Shown here piece by piece: positions 1 through 8,654 of a stretch of DNA of 37,545 nt. Where the stretch lies: the NCBI GenBank assembly GCA_025453525.1, contig JALOQD010000004.1:1-37545 (forward strand), given 5' to 3'. The translations under genes were made by a program, and so were the position numbers. Each line of letters begins with the position of its first letter. Position 1 is the first letter of the stretch. The notes below the pieces were generated by a model. That model was not told where the DNA came from and made no database searches. It saw only the letters and a list, made by a program, of their open reading frames with translations. The DNA comes from Myxococcota bacterium (GTDB lineage: Bacteria; Myxococcota_A; Polyangia; JAAYKL01).

Positions 1-249
1 ATCGAAGCGGTGTTCAAGAGCTGGATGGGTGACAAGGCCGTTACCTATCGCGATGGAATTATTGCACTTCTCGACGGTTCTCATGTTTCCACCTTCGACC
101 TGCCCGCTGCATTGAAGAGGGGACCCCTCTGCCACGTCCTACTGGGCGTGGCCGCGTCCTGGTGCTTGGGCCTTTCGGCAACTGCGCTGAAAACCGGGCT
201 CGAGACCTTCGATGCAACGTCGAGCTGCGAAGGTGACACATGGAAGTGA
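1..249 (+). CDS. C-terminal end of a cyanophycin synthetase-like (CphA'/Mur ligase family) protein, partial
   Basis: The frame is open from the left edge and ends at TGA 247-249, so only the last 82 codons are visible. The segment around LGLSATALKTGLETF lines up by eye with LGLDFELIRAGLRTF near residue 705 of the complete CphA encoded next door; both belong to the central Mur-ligase module. This protein then stops about ten residues later, so it lacks the roughly 150-residue terminal Mur domain of CphA. Shortened paralogues called CphA' that sit next to cphA are known in several bacteria, and this fits one. The stop overlaps the cphA start by 10 nt, which suggests translational coupling. The family is inferred from a short remnant and from the neighbour; another Mur-type ligase fragment is possible. 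Confidence 0.72.
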   Translation: MEAVFKSWMGDKAVTYRDGIIALLDGSHVSTFDLPAALKRGPLCHVLLGVAASWCLGLSATALKTGLETFDATSSCEGDTWK

Positions 250-2828
250 GTAAAATTCGGGCCCTTCGAGGGCCCAACCTGTGGACCTCGCGAACGGCCC
301 TCGAGGCCCTCATCACGCTCAGCGAAGATGAGCGTGCCCTGTCCGGCATCGCCAAGTTCGAGAATCGACTTCAGGAGCGCTATCCCTCCCTCGTGCCTGG
401 CTGGCCGGCTCGCATTCCCGAGGAAACGCAGAGCCTGGCCCATATGCTCGAGTGCGTCGCCATGGCGCTGCAGGTCCAGGCAGGCTGCTCCGTGAGCTTC
501 AGCCGCACCGCTTCCACCCTCCAGCCAGGCATTTACAAAATGGTCGTGGAGTACAAGGAGGAAGCCGTGGGGAGGCGGGCCCTGGAGCTTGCGCAACAGC
601 TCGTCGGCGCAGCGACGCGACGAGAGCCGTTCGACGCTGTGGCAGCGCTGCGCGAGTTACACGCGCTGGACGAGGACATTCGCCTGGGTCCGAGCACGAA
701 CGCGATCGTCAGCGCGGCCGTGGAGCGGGGCATTCCGGTGCGACGGCTCAACGACGCGAGCCTGGTTCAGCTCGGCTGGGGCAAAAAGCAGCGCCGGATC
801 CTCGCAGCCGAGACAGACTCGACGAGCGCCATTAGCGAGAGCATCGCCCAAGACAAAGAGCTGACCAAATCTCTTTTGTACGCCGTTGGAGTACCCGTAC
901 CTCTGGGGCGCACGGTCATGACCGCGGAAGAAGCCTGGGCCGCGGCAAGCGAGCTCGGATTTCCCGTGGTGATCAAGCCGCGATACGGGAGCAAGGGCCG
1001 CGGCGTCACGGTCAATCTGAGCACCAAGCCACAGATAGTGGCGGCATTTAGCGCCGCGCGGCAAATCAACCGAGCGGTGCTCGTGGAACAATGCCTGCTG
1101 GGTCGGGATCATCGACTGCTCGTCGTGGGCGACCAACTCGTGGCCGCGGCACGTCGGGATCCAGCAACGGTGATGGGCGATGGTGTTCACACCATTCGAC
1201 AGCTCGTAAGTCACTTGAACGAAGATCCGCGTCGGGGAGATGGGCACGCCACTCCCCTGACTCGTGTCCCCTTGGACGACATCGCGTTCAACATGCTGGC
1301 CAGCCAGGGCTGCGACGAAGAAACCGTGCTGCCGCCGGGTGTCGAGGTCGTCATGCGCAGCAACGCCAACCTGTCGACCGGTGGCACAGCCACGGACGTA
1401 ACCGATGAAGTGCATCCGACCATTGCCAGGCGGGCCATTGAGGCTGCCCAGGCGGTCGGCCTTGACGTATGCGGCGTGGACGTCCTGTGTGAGCGGATCG
1501 ATCTGCCCCTCGAGGACCAGCGCGCTGGCGTGGTCGAGGTCAACGCAGCTCCGGGTCTGCGCATGCACCTATCGCCATCGGTGGGCAAGAGTCGCGCGGT
1601 GGGCAAGGCCATCATCGCTAAGATCTTTCAGGATGAGGACAACGGACGCATTCCCGTCGTCGCCGTGGCCGGAACCAACGGAAAGACGACCACGACCCGC
1701 TTGGTAGCCCACCTGCTCGCCCAGAGTGGCAAGACCGTGGGCATGACCTGTTCTGACGGCATCTACATCGACGGCAAGCGCATCGAGACCGGAGACTGCA
1801 GTGGTCCCAAGAGCGGCCGAGCGGTGCTCGCCCATCCAGATGTCCAAGCCGCGGTGCTCGAGACAGCGCGGGGCGGCATCCTGCGAGAGGGGCTGGCCTT
1901 CGATCGCTGCGACGTGGCGATCGTCACCAACCTCGGCAGCGGCGATCACCTGGGTCTGAGCTTTATCACCTCGGTGCAGGACCTCGCAGTCGTCAAGAGA
2001 GTCATCGTGCAAAACGTCGCGCAAAACGGCACCGCGGTCCTCAATGCCGCCGATCCCCTGGTGGCGGATATGGCAAGTTCCTGCCCAGGGAACGTGGTGT
2101 TTTTTGCCCAGGATGAAAGCGCGCCCGTGCTCGCGGCCCAAAAGAAAGACATGGGGCGCGTGGTGTACGTAAACGGCGGAGACATCGTCGTGGCGGAAAA
2201 CGGTTGGAAGCGCCGTATCCCCCTTTCGGAGATCCCTCTCACGCGTGGCGGAACTGTGCTCTTCCAAGTCGAGAACGCGCTCGCCGCGGTCGCAGCGGCC
2301 TGGTCGTTGGGGCTCGACTTCGAGCTCATCCGCGCTGGTCTGCGGACCTTTGAAAGCGACGTGCGCACTGCTCCGGGGCGTTTCAACGTGATGAAACACC
2401 GAGGCGCGACCATCATCGCTGACTACGGTCACAACCCAGATGCGATCGCCGCCCTCGTGCAAGCCGTCGAGACCATGCCGGCAACGCGTCGGATTGCCGT
2501 TATCAGCGGAGCAGGAGATCGGCGGGACATCGACATTCTACGGCAAACCCAAATCCTCGGAGAGGCGTTCGACGAGGTTCTGCTCTACCAGGACCAGTGC
2601 CAACGCGGTCGCGCCGATGGAGAAGTGCTCGCCCTGCTCCGCATGGGCCTCGAGGGCGCCAAGCGCGCCGTGAGCATCTGCGAGATACGCGGTGAGATGC
2701 TCGCCATCGACACCTGCCTCGAACATTTGAGCCCCGGCGATCTCGCCCTCGTCTTGGTCGACCAAATCGATGAAGCTCTCGCGCACCTCGAACAGCGCCT
2801 CGCCGAAGGGCGCTCTCCTCAAGAGTGA
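240..2828 (+). CDS. cphA: Cyanophycin synthetase
   Basis: ATP-dependent polymerisation of aspartate and arginine into cyanophycin (multi-L-arginyl-poly-L-aspartate), a cytoplasmic nitrogen and carbon reserve. The 862-residue length is typical of the family. The N-terminus KIRALRGPNLW is the family signature. An ATP-grasp domain covers about residues 210-470, with VIKPRYGSKGRGV near 244-256, and is the aspartate-adding half. A Mur-ligase-like domain starts at the P-loop GTNGKTTTT near residue 478 and is the arginine-adding half; it runs through GLRTFESDVRTAPGRFNV to the end. The ATG at 240 overlaps the preceding paralogue by 10 nt. No cyanophycinase or isoaspartyl dipeptidase lies in the window. 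The identification is firm; whether the two synthetases act together is inference. Confidence 0.96.
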   Translation: MEVSKIRALRGPNLWTSRTALEALITLSEDERALSGIAKFENRLQERYPSLVPGWPARIPEETQSLAHMLECVAMALQVQAGCSVSFSRTASTLQPGIYKMVVEYKEEAVGRRALELAQQLVGAATRREPFDAVAALRELHALDEDIRLGPSTNAIVSAAVERGIPVRRLNDASLVQLGWGKKQRRILAAETDSTSAISESIAQDKELTKSLLYAVGVPVPLGRTVMTAEEAWAAASELGFPVVIKPRYGSKGRGVTVNLSTKPQIVAAFSAARQINRAVLVEQCLLGRDHRLLVVGDQLVAAARRDPATVMGDGVHTIRQLVSHLNEDPRRGDGHATPLTRVPLDDIAFNMLASQGCDEETVLPPGVEVVMRSNANLSTGGTATDVTDEVHPTIARRAIEAAQAVGLDVCGVDVLCERIDLPLEDQRAGVVEVNAAPGLRMHLSPSVGKSRAVGKAIIAKIFQDEDNGRIPVVAVAGTNGKTTTTRLVAHLLAQSGKTVGMTCSDGIYIDGKRIETGDCSGPKSGRAVLAHPDVQAAVLETARGGILREGLAFDRCDVAIVTNLGSGDHLGLSFITSVQDLAVVKRVIVQNVAQNGTAVLNAADPLVADMASSCPGNVVFFAQDESAPVLAAQKKDMGRVVYVNGGDIVVAENGWKRRIPLSEIPLTRGGTVLFQVENALAAVAAAWSLGLDFELIRAGLRTFESDVRTAPGRFNVMKHRGATIIADYGHNPDAIAALVQAVETMPATRRIAVISGAGDRRDIDILRQTQILGEAFDEVLLYQDQCQRGRADGEVLALLRMGLEGAKRAVSICEIRGEMLAIDTCLEHLSPGDLALVLVDQIDEALAHLEQRLAEGRSPQE

Positions 2829-2849
2829 CATGTAAGCTTCGCTCGCGAA

Positions 2850-2878
2850 TTGACGGCTAGGGCGGGCCAACGTACTAT
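2850..2878 (+). promoter_or_regulatory. Sigma70-type promoter for the PEGA-lipoprotein gene set
   Basis: TTGACG (2850-2855, 5/6 to consensus) and TACTAT (2873-2878, 4/6) are separated by exactly 17 nt in the gap after cphA. A start near 2885 would give a leader of about 45 nt ending in the strong ribosome-binding site of the 2931 gene. This indicates that the three following genes are transcribed apart from cphA. Read by eye; no start site data. Confidence 0.55.
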
Positions 2879-2930
2879 TTCTATCAACTTTATGATGCAG
2901 GGCAAAAACCACCGTGAGGGAGGAGGCGCC

Positions 2931-3992
2931 ATGAGAATTGAACTCAGATATTCCGGAGCCGGACTGGTTGTACGGCTTGGTGTGCTCGCCGCGATGGCGT
3001 TGCTGATCGCGCTCGTCTCGCCCGAGGCCATCGCACAGAAGAAGGCCAAGGGGAAGAAGGGCAAGAAAGCCGCGGCCGCGGAAACCGAAGCTCAGTCAGA
3101 GGATCCCATCCAACTCGAAGCCCGTACCCGTTACGCCAACGGCAAGGCGGCTTTCGAGAAGAGCGATTTTGCAACAGCCCTCGTGGAGTTCAAAGCCGCA
3201 TACGACGCCAAGCCCCACCCCACGGTGCTCAAGAGCATCGCCGAATGCCAGGTCGAGACCGGCGACATCGTCGGCGCCATCGCCACTTTGGAGCGCTATG
3301 TCGCGGATCCACAAGCCGCGGATAAGCCCGAGGTCCAAAAGCGCCTCGACACCGTCAAGGCCATGCTCGCCACACTCGAGGTGACGAGCGAACCGGCCGG
3401 CGCTTCCATTACGCTCGATGGACAAGCGACCGGACTGGTCACACCGGCCTCCCTTCAGGTCGGTCCCGGACCCCATGCCCTGGCTTTCGCGCTCGACGGC
3501 TACGAGCCGCTCGTGCGGGACGTAACCGCGGCCAAGGGCGATATGGCGCTCGTGGCGATCAGCCTCGTTTCGAAAACGCCCGCCGCGCCCGCTCAAGAGC
3601 TGCTGCCCTACGACAACTCGCAGGACTTGAGCGCGGCGAATCAGGTCCAAAATGCCAACGATCCTCCTCCGGCGTTTTGGGCATTCGCGGCACTCACGGG
3701 GATTGGGCTCATCAGCGGAGCGGTGTTCGGGACCATGGCGCTCAACGATGAAGACAAATGGAAGCAAGGAGGCGGAACAGAGGAAGAAGTACGCGATTCG
3801 GGCAAGCGCAACGCGATCATCGCCGACGTTTCTTTTGGCGTGGCCCTCGGTGCGGCGTTGACCGGAACCATCATCCTCATCGTGTCTCGCAACAAGGAAA
3901 AGCAAGTGGCTCCGCAGCCAGAGGCGAGCGTGAGCGTTGTGCCCGTGACCGGTCGTGACACCATCGGGCTTTCCGCCGTGGTCGAATTTTAA
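2931..3992 (+). CDS. TPR and PEGA-domain envelope protein
   Basis: 353 residues. The ATG at 2931 is chosen because GGGAGGAGG lies 5-8 nt before it and it gives a signal peptide or signal anchor (residues 1-36, ending in PEAIAQ) followed by a Lys/Ala-rich stretch. Residues about 60-145 form TPR-like helices (YANGKAAFEKSDFATALVEF). Residues about 149-215 form a PEGA domain (LEVTSEPAGASITLDGQATG, then GYEPLVRDV), a beta domain found on surface-associated proteins. Two hydrophobic helices follow (about 245-270 and 300-325), and the chain ends in a beta-like strand closing with VVEF. PEGA/TPR proteins of this shape are common in Myxococcota, but the individual function is unknown. It heads a run with the lipoprotein at 4010 and the small membrane protein at 4522, whose C-terminal half it resembles. 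Confidence 0.88.
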   Translation: MRIELRYSGAGLVVRLGVLAAMALLIALVSPEAIAQKKAKGKKGKKAAAAETEAQSEDPIQLEARTRYANGKAAFEKSDFATALVEFKAAYDAKPHPTVLKSIAECQVETGDIVGAIATLERYVADPQAADKPEVQKRLDTVKAMLATLEVTSEPAGASITLDGQATGLVTPASLQVGPGPHALAFALDGYEPLVRDVTAAKGDMALVAISLVSKTPAAPAQELLPYDNSQDLSAANQVQNANDPPPAFWAFAALTGIGLISGAVFGTMALNDEDKWKQGGGTEEEVRDSGKRNAIIADVSFGVALGAALTGTIILIVSRNKEKQVAPQPEASVSVVPVTGRDTIGLSAVVEF

Positions 3993-4009
3993 CGTAGGAG
4001 GCAGTCACC

Positions 4010-4510
4010 ATGAGAAATCTGACAACATTGCTGTTCGCGCTGTGCGCTATCGGGCTATTCGGATGCAACGCCATCACCGATTTTTCCGATATCGAAGGCG
4101 GCTATTCGATCAAGGATCAACTTGTCACGCCCATCGTCGTCGAGCTTTCTGGCGACACGGGAACCATTGCGCTGTCCTTCGACAAGGTGCTTCCGCAGGC
4201 CGACGATGAGCAACTGCTCTCGCTATTGTCGGATCAAGTTGTGACTGTGAGTGTCCGGCGCGTGGAGACAGGCACCACCTATTCGCTCACCCAAGGACTG
4301 CTCGTGTCTGGCACGCCTAGCAGCAGCGGACAGTACAGTTTGTCCTTGTCGGAAGATCGCAAGACCATCGCGGTCTCGTTCTTCAACGCGTTCAATGGAG
4401 CCGCAGTTCAGGCCGGCGAGTCCTACACCGCCCTCATCGAAGTGGAGACCAACGAGTTCTTCAAGGTCGATGCCGTGAATGTCAACGAAGTCGAAGTCGT
4501 CGCTCAATAA
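4010..4510 (+). CDS. Putative lipoprotein of unknown function
   Basis: 166 residues. A ribosome-binding site TAGGAGG precedes the ATG. A lipoprotein signal is clear: charged MRN, hydrophobic core and lipobox LFGC with Cys19 as the acylation site. The mature part is rich in Ser, Thr and acidic residues with alternating hydrophobics (GTIALSFDKVLP, QYSLSLSEDRKTIAVSFF), which suggests a small beta-sandwich, Ig-like domain. I recognise no family. It is 17 nt after the PEGA protein gene and 11 nt before the next small membrane protein gene, so the three are probably co-transcribed and may form one envelope assembly; that is inference from spacing. Confidence 0.82.
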   Translation: MRNLTTLLFALCAIGLFGCNAITDFSDIEGGYSIKDQLVTPIVVELSGDTGTIALSFDKVLPQADDEQLLSLLSDQVVTVSVRRVETGTTYSLTQGLLVSGTPSSSGQYSLSLSEDRKTIAVSFFNAFNGAAVQAGESYTALIEVETNEFFKVDAVNVNEVEVVAQ

Positions 4511-4521
4511 GCTCCTGCATC

Positions 4522-4968
4522 ATGTCGTTTCGCCTGGTTCATAGCCTCGCCTGGATCGTTTGTGCCGCTTCGGTGCACTGTCCAGTGTCCGCGCTCGCCG
4601 CCGATCCCCAGCCCGAGGAAGCGGCGTCCGTTCCGGCAGACAGGCCTTTGCGGCCCAAACTGCAAGTGGCGGCGTGGACAGGGGCCTGCCTGGGAGTCGC
4701 GACGCTCGTGACCGCGGGGGTGTTTGCCGTAGAGGCGCGCCAAGAGGCGGAACGCCTGGACGCCTATCCGAGCGAGGCCTTCGACGAGCGCTTCCAAGGC
4801 AGGCGTACGGCAGCCATCGCGTTTGCAGCGATATCCGGCGCCGCCTGGATCGCAACGGGATTGTTCGGCGTTCTCGCTCGTCGCGCGAAAAAGAGCAGCT
4901 TTGGCCATGAGCCACGGGTCGCTCTATCCGCCGCCTGGAGCGGTGGCGCTTTCAGTATGCACTTCTAG
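4522..4968 (+). CDS. Small envelope protein with two hydrophobic helices
   Basis: 148 residues. A signal peptide ends near ALAADP (residue 27). Two hydrophobic helices (about 47-68 and 95-118) are separated by a charged loop with ARQEAERLD and FQGRRTAAIAF, and the protein ends in a strand closing with FSMHF. The same order of elements (helix, charged loop with a basic GKRNAII-type segment, helix, terminal beta strand ending in Phe) is seen at the C-terminus of the PEGA protein encoded two genes upstream. It looks like a free-standing version of that module. No convincing ribosome-binding site precedes the ATG; the 11-nt gap to the lipoprotein stop suggests translational reinitiation. Function unknown. 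Confidence 0.75.
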   Translation: MSFRLVHSLAWIVCAASVHCPVSALAADPQPEEAASVPADRPLRPKLQVAAWTGACLGVATLVTAGVFAVEARQEAERLDAYPSEAFDERFQGRRTAAIAFAAISGAAWIATGLFGVLARRAKKSSFGHEPRVALSAAWSGGAFSMHF

Positions 4969-4973
4969 GCTCC

Positions 4974-5026
4974 TACTTGCACACCTCAGCCTAAAGCATG
5001 TCGCGTCGAAGCCGTTTTTTTTATAG
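4974..5026 (+). terminator. Possible terminator between convergent genes
   Basis: In the 78-nt gap between the end of the small membrane protein gene and the converging bioD there is a weak AGGCT...AGCCT pair and, further on, a run of eight T residues near 5017-5024. The stem is short and not directly against the T run, so intrinsic termination is only a possibility. Confidence 0.22.
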
Positions 5027-5046
5027 TAGGCTCGCTCGTCCTTCGC

Positions 5047-5736
5047 TCAGACGAGAGAAAAGATTTCCTCGAGTCGCAAGCTCGACTCGGCGAGATCGGC
5101 GAGCTCCTCATCGTCCGCTTGGAAAAGCTCGGGCAGCGCTCCTAGCACGGGCGTCTTGCCGTGTCGCTCAATGGCGGTCCAGTTGCCCCAGTCGTCACCG
5201 CGGCTCCGGTTGAGGATCACACCGCGGGTCTTTATCCCCCTTCTGCGCAGCGCCTCGAGGGTAAGCAAGGTGGCGTTGATGGCGCCGAGCTCGTCCTTGG
5301 CCACCACGATCGCGTCAAAACCCGCTTGGGCATAGACGTCTGCTTGCAGCACGTCGTCACCAAGCGGAACGAGCAGACCGCCCGCGCCTTCGGCCAACAA
5401 CAGATCGTGGCTTTCGCGGTAGCGTTCGAGCAGCGCGAGAATTTCCCGCGGCTCGATAGTGACGTTCTGCCTTTGGGCCGCAAGGTGGGGTGAGACCGGA
5501 TCCCTCAAACAGTAGACGTTGTTCGGGCACTTGCCGACGTCAAGGCTAGCGGCTTTGGCAATGGCCATGGCGTCTGCGCCGCGCCACTGGCCTTCCTCCA
5601 ACACCGCGCCGCTCTCCACAGGCTTGAGTGCCACGACCTTCAGACCGCGTCGCTTTGCCGCACGCGCCAGTGCCCGGGTCACCACGGTCTTGCCGACCTC
5701 GGTGCCGTTTCCCGTGACGAAGATCGAGAGGGTCAT
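5047..5736 (-). CDS. bioD: ATP-dependent dethiobiotin synthetase BioD
   Basis: Closes the ureido ring of dethiobiotin from 7,8-diaminopelargonate, CO2 and ATP, the penultimate step of biotin synthesis, in the cytoplasm. 229 residues, the usual length. The N-terminal nucleotide-binding loop reads GNGTEVGKTVVTRAL (family form GTDTxVGKT), followed by the substrate-binding ALKPVESG. AEGAGGLLVPL is the second conserved BioD motif, and the segment GVILNRS is also typical. Its start lies 12 nt after the bioF stop, so the two are co-transcribed. bioA and bioB are not in this window. Confidence 0.94.
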   Translation of the reverse strand: MTLSIFVTGNGTEVGKTVVTRALARAAKRRGLKVVALKPVESGAVLEEGQWRGADAMAIAKAASLDVGKCPNNVYCLRDPVSPHLAAQRQNVTIEPREILALLERYRESHDLLLAEGAGGLLVPLGDDVLQADVYAQAGFDAIVVAKDELGAINATLLTLEALRRRGIKTRGVILNRSRGDDWGNWTAIERHGKTPVLGALPELFQADDEELADLAESSLRLEEIFSLV

Positions 5737-5748
5737 GCCACCTCTTTT

Positions 5749-6918
5749 CTATCTGCTGGTGAGCAGGAGGACTGCGGAAAGCGCCGTGACCAAGCGTTCG
5801 ATGTGCTCTGCGTGGTGGGCAGCGGTAATGGTGATGCGCAACCGAGAAGTTCCGGCAGGCACAGTGGGTGGACGAATGCCTTGGACGAAGACACCCCGCT
5901 GCCACAGTTGCGCAGACACCTCCATGGTCGTTTTCTCGTCGCCGATGAGCACAGGCTGGATCGGCGTGTCGGAGGCGAGTATCGGTAGGGACGCCTGATG
6001 AGCCAGCTCGCGCCATTTTGCGATGTTGCCATGGAGGGCTGCCCGCCTCTCGTCAGCGAGGCTCGAGATGCGCAGGGCAGCGCGCACTGCCTCGATGAGC
6101 AAGGGAGGTGCTGCGGTGGAATACATCTGGCTGCGACCGCGGCTGCGGACAAGGCGTGCGGCATCGTTCCCGCAAGCGAGAAAGGCGCCACACAGCCCCA
6201 GGGCCTTTCCAAAAGTCCCGATTCGCAGCACCGCCTCTGGAGGCAAACTCTGCGCAGCGCACAGCCCTGCGCCCCGAGGGCCGACGATGCCCAGTGAGTG
6301 AGCCTCGTCGACATACAGCACAGCGCCGTATCGCTCGCATAATGATTGGATGTCGCGGACAGGAGCGACGTCTCCATCCATGCTGAACACGGCATCGGTG
6401 ACGACCAGACGAAGGCCCTTCTCCGTCGACTCTGCCAAGGCTCGTTCGAGCGCCGCAAGGTCGCGGTGGGGAAACACGCGGACCTTGGCACGGGACAAGC
6501 GACAGCCATCGATGATGCTGGCGTGGCAGAGCTCATCGGAAAAGATGACGTCCTGCGTCTCGGTCAGCGCTCCGATGGCGCCGAGGTTCGCCTGGTACCC
6601 AGAGGGAAAAATCACCGCCGCCTCTGTTCCTAGAAACGCGGCGAGCTCTGCTTCGAGCGCGTCATGGGACGCGGTGTTGCCGCAGACGAGGCGCGAGCCA
6701 GCCGCGCCACAGCCGAGCTCGAGCGCTTTTTCGGCAAAAAGACGCGCAAGAGCCGGATCTCCGGCGAGCCCCAAATAGTCGTTCGAGCAGAAGAGGAGCT
6801 TGGGGCCATCTGTCGTTCGCACCACAGGACCCACTGGCGAAGTCAAAGTGCGCAACCGACGCTCGAGTCCGTTGCTCGATAGGTCGAGGGCGCGTTGTGC
6901 AAGGACAGAGAGGCTCAT
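5749..6918 (-). CDS. bioF: 8-amino-7-oxononanoate synthase BioF
   Basis: PLP-dependent condensation of pimeloyl-ACP (or -CoA) with alanine, the first committed ring-forming stage of biotin synthesis. With the ATG at 6918 the protein has 389 residues, matching the family; the N-terminus MSLSVLAQRALDL aligns with known BioF starts. An upstream in-frame GTG at 6957 has a better ribosome-binding site (TTAGGA 4 nt before it) and would add 13 residues, so the true start is uncertain. FCSNDYLGL, the conserved DEAHS (Asp204, His207) and the PLP-lysine segment GTFGKALG (Lys238) are all present. It follows the ferredoxin gene by 14-53 nt depending on the start and precedes bioD by 12 nt. Confidence 0.95.
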   Translation of the reverse strand: MSLSVLAQRALDLSSNGLERRLRTLTSPVGPVVRTTDGPKLLFCSNDYLGLAGDPALARLFAEKALELGCGAAGSRLVCGNTASHDALEAELAAFLGTEAAVIFPSGYQANLGAIGALTETQDVIFSDELCHASIIDGCRLSRAKVRVFPHRDLAALERALAESTEKGLRLVVTDAVFSMDGDVAPVRDIQSLCERYGAVLYVDEAHSLGIVGPRGAGLCAAQSLPPEAVLRIGTFGKALGLCGAFLACGNDAARLVRSRGRSQMYSTAAPPLLIEAVRAALRISSLADERRAALHGNIAKWRELAHQASLPILASDTPIQPVLIGDEKTTMEVSAQLWQRGVFVQGIRPPTVPAGTSRLRITITAAHHAEHIERLVTALSAVLLLTSR

Positions 6919-6971
6919 GCTGTGTTGGACGCTATGCCAAACTCGGGGGATTGTCACCCGGTCCTAAGAGC

Positions 6972-8654
6972 TCATAGAGCCTTGTCAGGTCGGTCATCGA
7001 GCAGCAGGCTGCTGCGGGGGTCGCGGCTCTGTCCAGAGGCAGAGACGCGGATCGCGGCACGGTCGTGGACTGGGCAGACGTACTCGCAGGCGCCGCAGCC
7101 ATTGCAGCGACTCGGAAAGACGTAGGGTCGAGATAACGCAGCGGTCTTTCCCTCCACGACCTGGTCGATCTGCTCGAAGGTGATGGCCTTGGGCGTCACA
7201 GGGCAGAATTCCTCGCAGACGATGCACGGCGTGCCCATGGCCCACGGCAGGCAGCGCCCTCGCTCGATGAATGCGGTGCCGAGTCGCACCATCGGAGCAC
7301 CGTCCTTGCCGGTTTTGTGGGCCTCGAGGAGCGGACGTAGAGCGCCCGTAGGGCAGACCTGTGTGCACAGAGTGCAACTCGGTTCGCAGTAGCCGAGGCG
7401 CGGCACGAGCACCGGCGTCCAGAGACCCTCGAGGCCTGCTTCGTGAAACGCCGGATGGAGCGCGCCATTGGGGCACGCCTTCATGCACTGGCCGCACCGG
7501 ATACAGGAGGAGAGGAATGCCTCTTCTGTTAACGCTCCAGGCGGCCTAATGCACTCTGGATCAGGTCTTCCTTCGATGCTGGAGGCGCTTCCCGTGCGCA
7601 GGGCAGGCACGAGAACGGCCCCGGTCGCCACAGAGGCGACGATCGCCCTTCGGCCAAGGTCCGGAGTATCGACGCAGTGGGCAGAGGTCCTGCCTGCCAA
7701 ACCTAACGTTAGGGCATCCTCTGGGCACGAGGCGACGCAGTTGAGGCACAGGTCGCATTCGGCCCGCTGCCACTTCTGGCCAGGCCGAGGAGAGGCGGCG
7801 CCAGAACAGGAAAGATCGCACTGGCCGCACGACGTGCAGCGGTCCTCGTTCTGGCGCAGGCTCAGCATGCCAAATCGTCCGAAGAGGCCGAGCAGCGCGC
7901 CTAGGGGGCAGACCCCGCGGCACCACAAACGCGGTATTGCGCGATTGCCGACCAAGGCGGCAATGAACAGCAGCGCCGCGAGAAAACCTCCAGAGATGGC
8001 CGCTCCTCGCTGGTACAAGAGCACCCCTCCCACGGCGTCATACGCTCGGTCCGCGGCGTGCTGAAGTGCCAATGAGCCACTTGTTGTGGCCGCTTCGAGG
8101 GCGTTCGAGGTCCCGTAGTCCAGCCAGGGCAGGATCGTCAGGGAGAGGCCTCGGGTTAGAAGGCACAGGGGATCGAGCAAACCACCGACTGCCGAGCCGA
8201 GGGCAGCGGATGCCAAGGCCCCAGCGAGAATGAAATATTTGATTCTTTGATAGGGCCTCGTCTGATTGGCACGGATGCGGCGGCTGCCCTTGAGACCTGG
8301 CGAGACCTCGGAGCAGGCGTGGTTCAAGGTGCCCATGGGGCAGACCCAGCCGCAAAACGCGCGACCGAGGAACAATCCACTGACGAGCACGATGAGGGAG
8401 AGGGCGAGCGCGCCGTGCAGGGACCATGTGGCGAGAGTCACGAGCAGGGCAGCGAATGGGTCGAAATAGAGAAACACCTCGGTGGGAAAGAGCAATCCCT
8501 GCGACGACGAGGGATCGAATCCCCCTCCTGTGGCTGCCACGGTGAGAAAAATACAAGCGAGGAACAGCGCGAGGAACAGAACCTGGGAAGCTCGCCTCGC
8601 CCACCGAAGAACGACCCATTTGGCCAGAGGCGAGGTGTTTGGCGCGTCACTCAT
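6972..8654 (-). CDS. Membrane polyferredoxin, NapH-like plus NapG/MauM-like fusion
   Basis: 560 residues with the ATG at 8654, which overlaps the preceding DUF362 gene as ATGA. The N-terminal part has about five hydrophobic helices (first about 20-40) and the NapH/NosR/CcoG-type motif FCGWVCPMGTL, then a matching CRGVCPLGAL. Two 4Fe-4S motifs follow (CTSCGQCDLSC, CDLCLNCVASCP). Next comes an RRAIVASVATGAVLVPAL segment resembling a Tat or anchor signal, then the NapG/MauM signature CIRPPGALTEEAF with CIRCGQCMKACP, CTLCTQVCPTGAL, CIVCEEFCPV and a last CNGCGACEYVCPV. This looks like membrane quinol-side electron entry (NapH) and the soluble ferredoxin (NapG) in one chain. Electron acceptor unknown; it probably works with the DUF362 protein. 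The domain reading is firm, the role is inference. Confidence 0.9.
   Translation of the reverse strand: MSDAPNTSPLAKWVVLRWARRASQVLFLALFLACIFLTVAATGGGFDPSSSQGLLFPTEVFLYFDPFAALLVTLATWSLHGALALSLIVLVSGLFLGRAFCGWVCPMGTLNHACSEVSPGLKGSRRIRANQTRPYQRIKYFILAGALASAALGSAVGGLLDPLCLLTRGLSLTILPWLDYGTSNALEAATTSGSLALQHAADRAYDAVGGVLLYQRGAAISGGFLAALLFIAALVGNRAIPRLWCRGVCPLGALLGLFGRFGMLSLRQNEDRCTSCGQCDLSCSGAASPRPGQKWQRAECDLCLNCVASCPEDALTLGLAGRTSAHCVDTPDLGRRAIVASVATGAVLVPALRTGSASSIEGRPDPECIRPPGALTEEAFLSSCIRCGQCMKACPNGALHPAFHEAGLEGLWTPVLVPRLGYCEPSCTLCTQVCPTGALRPLLEAHKTGKDGAPMVRLGTAFIERGRCLPWAMGTPCIVCEEFCPVTPKAITFEQIDQVVEGKTAALSRPYVFPSRCNGCGACEYVCPVHDRAAIRVSASGQSRDPRSSLLLDDRPDKAL

Noticed and set aside
657-1568. 303-codon minus-strand frame inside cphA
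   Set aside because: Shadow of a well-conserved gene; no domain in the translation.
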